A stretch of DNA of 64,000 nucleotides, from contig NC_061787.1 of the NCBI RefSeq assembly GCF_022458985.1, forward strand, positions 22,949,629 to 23,013,628, written 5' to 3'. The notes beneath the pieces are model-generated. The model saw only the letters and a program-made list of their open reading frames with translations. It made no database searches and was not told the origin of the DNA. Position numbers and translations under genes: made by a program. This stretch comes from Mugil cephalus. Taxonomy: Eukaryota; Chordata; Actinopteri; Mugiliformes; Mugilidae. This document shows, piece after piece, positions 15,001-27,000 of the stretch (position 1 is its first letter; every line of letters starts with the position of its first letter).

Positions 15001-18000
15001 CACAAGAAAGCCTGCAAACAGCTAAAGACAAACAGACTAAGGACACGGATTACTGGAACCATGTTCTGTGCTCTGATGGGACCAATACCCCTTTCACATC
15101 GAAAATCCCAGGTTGATTTTCAGACCCGAGTTGACTCATCTTTGGTGTGCTTTCACATCGCCAGAAGTCCTGGGTTGGACCTCCTGCTGTGAGAGCTGCG
15201 TGCCTGTTTTTTCCTCCCTCTGATATGTCATTGCATACATTGCAGGTAAACAATTGGCAGCATGGTGTGTTTTTTTAACGCTTTCAGTTTGTTGATGACC
15301 TGAAGAATGAACCAGTCAAACCCCCACTAAATAAATCCCCAATAAATCTCTGTGTCCCGCACAGTGCCTGATATCTGCCGCTGAATCTCCTCTTCTCGTC
15401 AGATGCAGATCAGCTCGCGGATCTCATGGTCTTGACAGTGAGCTGCCATGATCGTTAAAAAAGTGTGGGATATTGCTATACAAGCTGTATAAAAACATTG
15501 TCGCATATGCATTCCCCGATTGGTGCAATTTCCCGAACATCATGTAGGACTAAATCACCTATGTGCTCCATTAACCATCGTGTAACAACACATTTGATTG
15601 AAAAAAAAAAAAAAGAACAAAAATCTCTGCCCTTCAGAGATTGGTCTTTTTGGGAGTAGACCAAAACTTGTTATTGAGCTGAAGCTTCTACAATGATACA
15701 GTCTGACAGGGTGTCAGACTGTATCTGTAGTGCCTCGATGTGAAAGGGGTTCAAGATAAACTTATTTGGTTCAGATGGTGTCAAGCGTGTGTGGCGGCAA
15801 CCAGGTGAGGAGAACAAAGACAAAGACAAGATCCCCTCCCTTTGGAAACTGGGTCGCAGGGCAGTATTCCAACATGATAACAACCCCAAACACACCTCTA
15901 AGGCGACCACTCCCTTACTAAAGAAACTGAGGGTAAAGGTGATGGACCTGCCAAGCATGTCCCCAGACCTAAACCCTATTGAGCATCTGTGGGGCATCTT
16001 CAAATGGAAGGTGGAGGAGCCAAATGTGTCTAATACCCCCCAGCTCCATGATGTTGTTATGGAGAAGTGGGAGACAATTTCAGTGACAACCTGGAAAGCC
16101 CTAGCCCAAGAGAGTTAAGGCAGTGCTGTCCTGACTAAAATATAATATATAATATATTAAATACCCTTATGATCTTCAGATTAAGGTCTTTAATTAAAAA
16201 AAAATAGAGTTCTGTTACAAGTAATGAGTCACATTTCATATCTGGGCTATAATAAAAATCGTTGATAGAGTGATGTCTTTCAAAGTGTTGTCTGCCCAGG
16301 ATTGAAGTCCTGATTCCAGTTCTTCATCTCATGTATAACATCTGGATCACCTGAATTTTACACAGACAAACAGACATGTGAAATAATGTGTGTTACATGT
16401 TCAGAACGTGTATGTGTATGGAATATCATCACAAATATTGACATTTTGGTTTCTCAATCTTATTTTACATTACCATCTAACTTGATCTACTAACATATTC
16501 ATACTGTAATATAACATTGATATTTTAGTATAACTGAACACAGCTCAACACATCAAACCGAACCAGGTCTGTGTTTGTTACCATAACATTGTTTGTATGG
16601 AAAAAGTAACGTGAACGTGACATTAATCTTTCCTACTTCCTACTACTAATTTATGTTCTGAGTTCGCTGGAAGGCTAGTCTTAGGCTAGTTCATTAGATG
16701 GCTAATTGGAAAGTTAACTTCAGGTACCAGACTAGCTATATTGGGCTCTGACACTGACCATGAAAATAGTTCTCCAATTTCACTTACCGGATGGTCTTGT
16801 AGGAAGTGCAGCAAGGCAGACAACTATTATTTTTTAATCAAAATGATCCAAAATGGACCAAACCTCAAACTCAGCCAAAAGGTTGTCATTAGCTCAGATG
16901 AGGACTAGCAGAGAGACCAAAAATAGCAGCTACCAACCTACTCAAAGGTACTCTAAGCGCTTTTACTGTCAGAGACACATCCACATACATTCACACACCA
17001 GTGCCAGTTGCACTCAGAGCAACTTGGGGTTCAGTGGGTTCTTGCCCAAGGACCCTTCGGCATATGGCACACTCGGACCGGAGATCGAACCGCTAACCCT
17101 TCGGTTCGTGGACAACCCGCTCTACCTACTGAACCACAGCCGCCCCACAGCTGTTGTCATGAATAGTGGAATAAACCATTGAGACCAAAACCATTTTTTT
17201 GAACCCGACTGTAAACATGTTAACATGTTAACATGTAAACATGGGCTTTTTAACATGGGAGTCTATGGGGATTTGCTCCCTTTTGCAGCCAGACCTCGAT
17301 GAACTGCAATTTTTTGCACTTCCGCATTGGCTTCATTGCTCAGACCTGGAGGTTGCCGCCTCTGAAGTAGCTAGAGGAGAGTCAGCCGGATGGTTGAGAC
17401 CCCACTGTCAGCTCAAATAAATTTAAATTTCATTTAAATGAAACCAATCCAAATCAGTGGACACCTATGTCGCTGCCCTGCATCTGTTTTCACTATTTTC
17501 CCCAACACTGGTTGTTTAAATCAGTCTGAAACTGCTGCAATAATCTCCCGGAGGTGAGGCGCAGGTGGCCTCATGTTGTGATTGGCTTGGGTGTGAGACT
17601 GGTGCTGAGTCTTCTTCTGTCCAATCCCCCTCTGTGTGTGTGTGTTTGCGTATGTGCGTGTGTGTGTGTGTGTGTACCCTCTCCTGTCCTTGCAGCCTAC
17701 ATCCACTCCAACCAAATCATGGGCTGGGGAGAGAAGGCCATTGAAATCCGCTCCGTGGAGACGGGACACCTCGATGGAGTTTTCATGCATAAGCGGGCTC
17801 AGCGACTGAAGTTCCTGTCAGAGAGGAACGACAAGGTGAGTTTCACCCCTCTCCACACACAGCTTTTACATTTCCCTCCAAGAAAGACAACACAAAACCT
17901 GTATGTTTTTCAAAATCCTGCCATTTAAGTTTCACTATTAATACACAGGTTGTTGTCGCTGTTGTGTCGCTGGACATGACATCATTGGAGTGGTTGGCTC

Positions 18001-21000
18001 AACTTGCGGTCACACTGAGCAACTACATATACATTGAAAATGACAGGGAAATGGGAGCAGATTACAAAACAATTTGAAGAGGCATGTTTTGTATTGCTCC
18101 TGGATGTTAACATGAGTTAAAGACTGGGAGAAACCTGTTCATTTCATTTGCCACTGACATAACCACCTGTTCTCCAACATTGGTTAGCTGCACTCAAAAG
18201 GAATCTTGAATAGGAATTTGTGTTTTGCATTGTTGGATCTTAAAAAGGTTCTAAGTAGAGCTTCAAAATGCAAAAAGATGAATTGGGAGCAAGAGACCAG
18301 AAAATCTGAGCAGGCAATTTATTGAAAATAACAATCTAACTGCAATTCATTCATCAGCTGATCAAAAGTCTAAAGCCAGCTACTAACTAGCTAGTTTTAT
18401 CAGGTGACCTCCAGAAATTTGTAAGAATCATGGAGGTAAATGGTCTTGCTCTTATATAGCGCTTTTCTACCTACTCAAAGCGCTTTTATAGTCAGCGACA
18501 CATCCACCCATTCGCTCACACAAGTACACACACATTCACACACCAATGCCAGTTGCACTGGGAGCAACTGGGGGTTCAGTATCTTGCTCAAGGACACTGA
18601 GGATATGGCACACTCAGGGGATCAAACCGCTAACCCTTCGGTTCATGGACAACCCACTCTACCTATTGAGCCATAGCCGCCCCGAGGTCATCTGTGACCA
18701 TCATCTTTCGTAATCCTTGTGCGAGTTGTCCATGTGCATAACTTGTAATGTAAAAATTTCACCGCAAATTACCTACCTGTAACACAAAGGTCCTCTGATA
18801 ATACTAATCCAGTGTGAATCAACATCTCTACTCTACATCATCTACTTTTACAATACTTTTGTTTGATTTGTGGCTTGTTCTGCCTTGTGTCACTTTAGAA
18901 TTATAAAGGATGTTCTGTAATTCAAAGTTTGGACAGATGTTAGAGTGCAAAGTCGAGATATCGCTGAACTATTCATCCCTATAGATGGATGAAATTATTA
19001 AATCAACCATTAACGTGGTCATTGGCAAAGGTGGTCGTTGGTAATTTCTTTCACAGGTAGTATCAAAAAATATATTTTTATCATCCATTATAATTTGCAA
19101 AGTAATGAAAGAGTTCCCTGACAGGCAGTGGAGTGAGGCGGAAAATACCAAAGCCATAACAACGAACTGTAAATTTAAGTAAAACACAGAATTTATTTAT
19201 GGCGCTGTAGTCTTAAACTTTTGATCATTTGACCAGTCACCATGAAATGTTCCAACCCTCTTCTCACTCCCAACTCAGTCCAGAGCTGCTGAATCTTCTT
19301 CACCTCCACAAAAATGGGTCTCTCAACCCTCCTTCTTGTCAGTAGCTCAAACAAATAAACATTACTTTGAGGCAAATTGATAAAATCTGTAAAAATTGAG
19401 TGTCTTTGATAAAGTGCTATATAAAACCAATGGATTACGATAATGCAGCAGCTTTCTCACAATATGAGGCATTACTACATTATGAGCGGTACCAGTAAGG
19501 CTCATAATAAGTTATTACATTATTACATTATGTGCAAAACCATTATTACATTATGCGCTCATGATTTTATTACATTATGAGCCGATTATTACATTATGGA
19601 CTTTTATTACATTTAAGTTATTACATTATGAGTTGCTACACAGCCCTATGTTGTTTTGATGGTCCCAATGTTTTTTCTGCTTAACACATCCATTTTTGTA
19701 GTTTATTACATAATGCACCAAATTATTACTTTTTCTTCATTCTTCAAGTGCAACAGATGCAATTTGTAATAACTGATGCAAAATCTAACAACTTATTACA
19801 AAATCCAGCAAAGTTTATTACATACTGCGTTCAAGATTTTTATTACAAAATGTGGCAGATTATTACAAAATGCGGTGTTGTTACATAATGACATGAAAAT
19901 TTATTACATTATTACATGATGCGGCATTATTACATAATGCAGTGTTACACACCTTGTTATTTCACCCTGCAGCACCTTGTCACTGCTCCTTGTCACTGTG
20001 ACTGCCCCCGCAATAGGTTGTTTATTTTTGTTTTGTTTTGTGTTTTATAGCTTAACCTGCAGAGACAGTTGAATGCAACTAGGCTTAATGCGTAGTAGAC
20101 GATGTATTTAATTAAAAACATGACAAATTATCAAAATCCTCAAAAGTGTGGGAGCACTTCACATTGCACAAAACAAGAAAAAGTGAGTTACATCAAGCTT
20201 TGTAAAAGCAATATTGCTTGGCATGGGACCACCATTATACAGCACCTGAAACGGAAACATGTCGGAGTCATTGATGAGGAAGAAGGGAGCTAAACACCAC
20301 GGTAAGTCGTTGCAATCAAACTTTTTTCCTTTTTGAAAACGTAACATTAGTCTCTCCAGTGGCTTAACAAGCATGAAGAGTTCATTAAGTTAATATTAGC
20401 ATTAGCTGGTTAATGACGGTGGAAGAGCACGCATGCACCTTTTACTTTTTATTGCCGTTTAATTTTCTTTTTGTGTGGTAATTAAGCTGTGTCTGAATGT
20501 GATTCATGAATAAACATTAGTGCACTTACTACAATGATGGTAATAATTTAATGATTAAGAATATAGTGTGATGAAGGCCTAAGACAGGATGAATTACATT
20601 TAGGGATGACAGTAACTTACTATACTCAAATTTATATAATTAAGTATGTTTATGGTACTTGTAGGCTTTTAGACTTTTATACATACATATATTTATCTTT
20701 CTCATTCCAGAAGAAAACAGCAAACCATTACAGGCTTCATGGTGGGAATCATGTACACCACGGCTAGCAGCTGTCTTGGCAGCTAGCACCCTGAACATGA
20801 TTGTTACTGACATGAGGCCTGTCGATGGTCAAACATGACGGGTTTGCTACAATGAGCCGCACCTTCAATCCTGGTTACACTCTTCCCTCAAGGATCTTTT
20901 TCACAAAGCTCATGGAGAGAAAATATGAAGAGACATTCAAGGAAGTGAAGATTGTAGTTAACACAACAGCAAACTTGGACAAGTGTAGCCACTGAAGCCT

Positions 21001-24000
21001 GTCTTGGCATTGGCTGCCACTACACCACAAATGCCACTGCAGGACAGAGATACTGCATCTAGCATCGCAGAGTGGTTGGAGGAGGTAGTAACTAGGTTTG
21101 AAATTCATCGTAGTAAAATCGTTGCCATAGTGCATGACAATGGTGCCAATGTTGTGGCTGCGGGGAAAACATGCTGGAGAAGAAGCATTGAAAAATTGTC
21201 TGGGCTGCAAAATGTCTTGTTAAACATTTTAAGAAAAGAGAGCTAGCCAGCACTGAGCTGAGAGAGAAACGACAACAAATGGCCATACATGAACACAGCC
21301 TTGTTCAGGACATTAGCACAAGGTGGGATAGTACATTCTATATAGCTCCTTCCACACTGCAAGAAAGACTGGTTCGACCCAGAAATTGATCCGGGATTTT
21401 ATTGGCTCGGTTAGACTCTGCTTAAGTGTGAACAGTCAGAGCTGACGTTGATGTACCTGGAACCTGCAGCAAAGTTATGGTCTACTTAACATCAGTCTTC
21501 CTGTTGGTTCCCCCGAGACCGATCTCTGAAGGGCAGAGATTTTTGTCCATTTTTTCAATCAAACACATCAAATGTGTTGTTACATGGTCATTAATGGAAG
21601 CGCCTAGGTGAATTAGATCTACGTCATGTTTGGGAAATTGCATCGATCGGGGAATGCATGCGTGACTGTGTTTATGTACTGCTTGTATAGCTATATGGCA
21701 CACTTGTTTTAATTGATAGTGGCAGCGCACTAGCATGGCTGTGAGATCTGCGAGCTGGTCTGCATCAGTGGAGAAGAGGCTGTTTTCGATGTGAAAGCTT
21801 TATATACATACACACACACACATACATAGCATATACAGAGCAGCTGCAGGAGCAATGGAAAAGGATTCAAGGATTTTTTTCATTCGCCACCACAGAAGCA
21901 TGAGGTAGAACGAAATTATTTTTGTTCCACAGCCTCTTTCTGGAGAGGAGGGATGCAAAAAGTGCGTCTGCTGATTAGGTCAGGTCCTTTCTGATGAAGG
22001 TTGCCCTCTACCTGCATCTGGAAGTTTAAATGTCCATTGCTGACTCCAACAATCCTTTGCGCAGCCTTCACCATCCTTTGCAAAGCCTTCTTCTCTGCAG
22101 CTGAGCAGTTGCCATGCTACACAGTGATGTAGGAGCACAGGACACTCTCCACCCCACATCTGTAGAATGAGATGAGGACTGAACTCCCAGTCCAATATGT
22201 CTCAGCCGTCTGAGGAAGTAGAGGCGCTGGTTGCCTTCCTGACCAGACTGGAAGTGTTACTCCAGCGCAGGTCGTGCAGAGAGAGAGGGAGGTGACTGCC
22301 CGGTTGGAAGTCCACAGTCATCTCCTTTGTCTTCACATTGATGCAGAGGTTGTTTCCTCTGCACCAACCTTCCAGGTGTTCCAGCTCTTTTCTGTAGCCG
22401 GACTTATCGCTGTTGCTGATGCATCCAACCACTGCTGTGTCATCTGCATACTTCACAATATGACAGCTGGGGTATCACACTGAGCAGTAATGTGTGAGCA
22501 GAGTCAGAACAGAAGAAGGCTCAGCCCACAGCCTTTGGAGGAGCCAGTGCTGAGGGTGATGGAAGAGGAGGAGATGTTATAAATCCTTACAGTCTGTTTG
22601 ACAATAAGTCCAGTACCCAGTTGCACAGAGAGGAGCTCAGTCCAAGGGAGACTGCTTTCCTAGATAACGCCCTAAAGACAGTCAGCACGTTTACATACAC
22701 ATGAAAAAACAAAAACTAAAATTATGTCCTTAATTCAGCTTTAACTTGACAACTTAAGTGCATGTAAACACGTTACTCTGCCTGAAATGTGAATTCTCAT
22801 TATCTGATTAAGACACCCAGATAATGCAATTGGAAATCCATTTTCTCCAGCATGAATACGCTTAATCAGACTTTCACTGGATAGCGCGTGTGCACATGCG
22901 CCACAACCACTGTGCTGGTGTATGACCCCAGAACAAAAACATCCAAGAAAACCAATCGCAGAAGAAGTCAGTAGAATAACCAACCGAGGGATAGCGCACG
23001 TCTTATCTGCACCATAAGTACCACGCAGATAACGTACGAGATTAAAAAAGCTGTACTTTTATCCATCATGTTGTTGTTTGAAATACCGATCTGCCTGACG
23101 GCAGTTGCAATATCACCTGCACCGGTACTCAAGCTGCAGAATCAACACCTTCGTCCACTCTACTAGATGCACGCCTTGGTTGATGGTGAAGACGAGGACG
23201 TAAGCAAAGCTGAGGACGTCACGCACAAGTGAGAAACAAAGTCCTCACATATTTTGGAGAAAAGAACCTTACCAAGGAAGAAAACACATTGCAATGGTGG
23301 AAGACTAACTGTGGCAGATATCCCATGTTAGCCAGGCTAGCCAAGTCCTACTTATGTATTGCTAGTTCTTCAACACCATCTTAGCAGCTGTTCTCAGCAG
23401 CAGGAAACATAGCTTCCAAAAGGAGAGCCAGCCTTAGCTGGTAGCCATTTTTGCATTGCAACGCAATGTTCGTGAGGAAAGGGACTGAGTGAGTGTATGC
23501 ATTGCTTCTGTGTGTCAGCAACTGTGTATGAAAATGCCATGCAAAATCACATGAAGACGTGTTAATGTTGAAACAAATCCTGTGACTGGGTTTTTTTATT
23601 TGGATTTTTGTTTGTCTATCATTTATTGCTCATATAGCATAGGTCACTTTTTTGTGCACTAAAGAAATAGCCTACATATTTTTCAGTTATACAGCATACA
23701 TTTGTATGACTTTCTGTGTAAATTTGTTGTTATTGAAGTGAAAAACAAAGTATTTACAAAATATATTATTTTTTATTTATTTTTTTGACAACATATTCAA
23801 GCAGTCACCCGTTTGTACTATTTTTTGCTGTTAAATTTTAAATTTTATTTTATTTCTGAATAAAGAGGTGGAAGTTATTTTTTTTTTCATCCACTTAATT
23901 GAAAAAATATTTTACTTATTTAAATAATCGTTAGTTGCAGCCCTACACTACGTGTACAGTTTTTGAAGTACTCTTAGAAACAGTGACATTCTCAATGTGT

Positions 24001-27000
24001 TCCTTCAAACCTCCACCCAGAGAGGCAACAAAATCCACCAACCTGAAGTAGATTGTGGAAAATGGTGAATTATTGCTGTGTTTTCTGCAGTACAAATCTG
24101 GTAGATGGTGAAAAACAATTGGAATTTTATAGACTGTTACTGAAAGTTAATACAAATCAGCATCAAAACAATGCCAAAATCAGACTAAAAGAGGCGCTTT
24201 TGGTTAGCAAAGCTCAACCAGGATCTACAGGCAAAAGTCTGGACAACGTCCGAATTTTGTCCCATTTCATGTCAGGTAATTACTATGTTGATACCAGCGG
24301 CTCTTAACTAATTTTGTAGTGTAATGATAATAATTCATATCATTACTTGTGGCATTATTGACTATCTGATTCTGATCACATTTAATGGCCTGCTACAGTA
24401 GAGACACCATTCTTAAAATGTGGAGCTAAAATCTGGCTGTATTTCTCATTGTATTCCAGGTAAAAAGTCTCACCTTTAACAAAAGGATGTCATCTGTTGG
24501 AGTGACACGTTAGCAAAGATCCCCTTCAGAAACTTGATAGCTATTTGGTAGCTTGATAAGAATTATAATATTATCATTACGCTATAAAATCAGTTAAGAG
24601 CCGCCGCTATTAACATTTCAGCTACCTCACAAGAAATGTTTGTTCGTCCGTCTGTTGTCTTCTCCATATCTGGGTCGCAGGGCCAGCAGCTTCAGCAGGG
24701 AGGTCCAAATGGCCCTACCCCCAGCCACTTACAACAGCTCCTCCGGAGATTCCCAGATGCTCCCAGGCCAGACGGGAGACATAATCTCTCCATCTCGTCC
24801 TGGGTCGCCCCCGGGGCCTCCCACTGGTGGGATATGCCCAAAGCACCTCTACTGGGAGGTGTCCGGGAGGCATCCTTATCTATGTGTGTCTATGTGTCGG
24901 CCGCTTTTTTCTGTATTCTTGTTCTTTCAGTCATTATGCAAAGTTCATGACCGTAGGTGAGGGTTGGAATTGAAACGTATGTATTTACACAGAAAAAATA
25001 AATTAATAAAACCAATGTGGAATGGGGATACTGAAATACCATGAGCCAGTTGGAATGTAGATGCCATAGTTATTTTCTATTTGCCCAGTCACGTTACCTT
25101 CCCCTCAGTCTATCCCGTGTTCGTCCATCACAGAGAAAAATTTGAAATTATAAATACACAGAAATAATGAAAATGAAATTAGTCTTTCTGTTATTAAACC
25201 CTTATGCCCTCATTTTTGTAAATTTTTTCAACTTTTTTTTTTCATTTGGTGATTATTTTGGCTGTGTTACAACTTGTGGCTTGAATTTCTGCAGAAACTC
25301 TTTAGCCAAATTTTTGAAATCCAGTGTCTCTTAGTCTCACGTGTCATTTATAGTATCGTGATGCATTTTGACCCCTCTGGACACCTTTGTGGCAAAAAAT
25401 GTGTACGCATAAAGAAACCGCCATAAAATCCTTATACTTAAATATGTTTTTCTACTTTTTCTCTTTTCATGAATCACTTAAACAACTTCAGACCACTCAA
25501 AACTATCAAAATTTCAAGAGTTTTCAGGATTTTAAACCTTTAAATGCCAGTCTGAGGATACAAAGTTTGAAATTTTTTTTTACAAAAAAAGACAAAAAAT
25601 TCCTTAAAATAAACAGTAGGATGATGGTTCTTTGGTGGTAATTGAAGTATTGGATATGCCAAGGATTGGAAATAAAATATATTTGATGGCATCATTATAT
25701 TTTATGTAGTGTCAAACTGAAAAATTTGCACCCTCTGGACACCTTTGTGGCCAAAAATTTACACGTGCAAAAAACAGCCACAAAATCCTCATACATCAAT
25801 TCTTTTCATCAACTTTTTTTTTCCATAAATCATTTAAACATCTTCAGACCTTTTCATCAAAAATAATTCATTTTTGTCTTGTTTTGTAACAACTAGCATT
25901 TAAAAGGTAAAAATCCCTTTAAAGGGTTAAAAAATGAAAACTCTTGAAATGTTGGTAGTTTTGCGCAGGTCTGAAGCTGTTATAACATTAGCACGCCAGC
26001 CATAATAACTTAGTAGTTACTCAGGCAAAGTTACGTGTCAATTAAATTTGGCTATCTACATCAACCAGTTACATGCACTCGTGTGTTTCACCGTATATGT
26101 GACGGTAGCTGCTATTTTTCTAAGCCTTTTGTCTAGATAAGCTAGCGTAAGGCTTGGTTAACTTCAAACTTCATTCATTTGTACAGTGGTGTTGGGTGTT
26201 TTTGAGATCAAGGTACATTAATGATGGTATGACTTTATTTATCCTATATAGAATCCTAACAAAGGACAAACAGAGACATTGACCTTCACTTCACATAGTC
26301 AACATCCAGTTCTTCCTTTTAATCTGCTGCGCCCATTATATTGGACTGTTGCATGTCAACAGTGGCTTGGATATTGTTACACACTGTCCACTGAGGGAGG
26401 GACGTCAACTCCAAGGCTCAGGAGCATGTCTCCATCCGCCCATAAAGTCCCGAAGTCAGGCACAGACGCACTGTGGTCCGGGAAGTCACATGCAGCCAGC
26501 TCTCCGCAAAACACAAACACTGCTCATGGTACACTACCTGTGGGTCCCAACAAGCGAACACAGTTTATCCATCCTGCCAAAGACCTCACGTTCGCCATGT
26601 GTACAGATGGTACTGTCGGTTTGTATAAACTGTGTGTGCTTGTTGTTACTTCCCAGACAGTCTAATATAGTATATCAGCAATATAACTGGTATGGTGTGA
26701 ACTACACTGAACATAGACCACAGAAAGCCAAGGAGAGAAAACACACAGCTAAAAAAAAATACACAAGAATGGCTGAGGATCAAACATTTGACTATTCTAA
26801 AGTGGCCTTCCATTAGCCGTGATCTGTGGATAGAGTTGAAACAAGCGGTCTGGTGAAGGCACTCTTCAAATCTGAGACAGCTGGAGCAGTTTGCTCACAA
26901 GGAGTGGGCCAAAATACCTTTTGGCAGGTCCAGAAGTCTCAGTGAGAGTTACAGAAATGACTTGATTGCAGTGATTGTCACAAAAAGGTTGTGCAACACA

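Noticed and set aside
19462-19945. CRISPR-like regular repeat array
   Set aside because: The repeat core is only about 8-13 bases, occurs in both orientations with irregular spacing, and lies in a vertebrate intron next to a transposase relic.
26279-26816. Overlapping 128- and 155-codon open frames in the last TNIK intron
   Set aside because: No recognisable domain; the DNA overlaps repeat family F and a transposon-like tail. Probably chance or decayed element coding.
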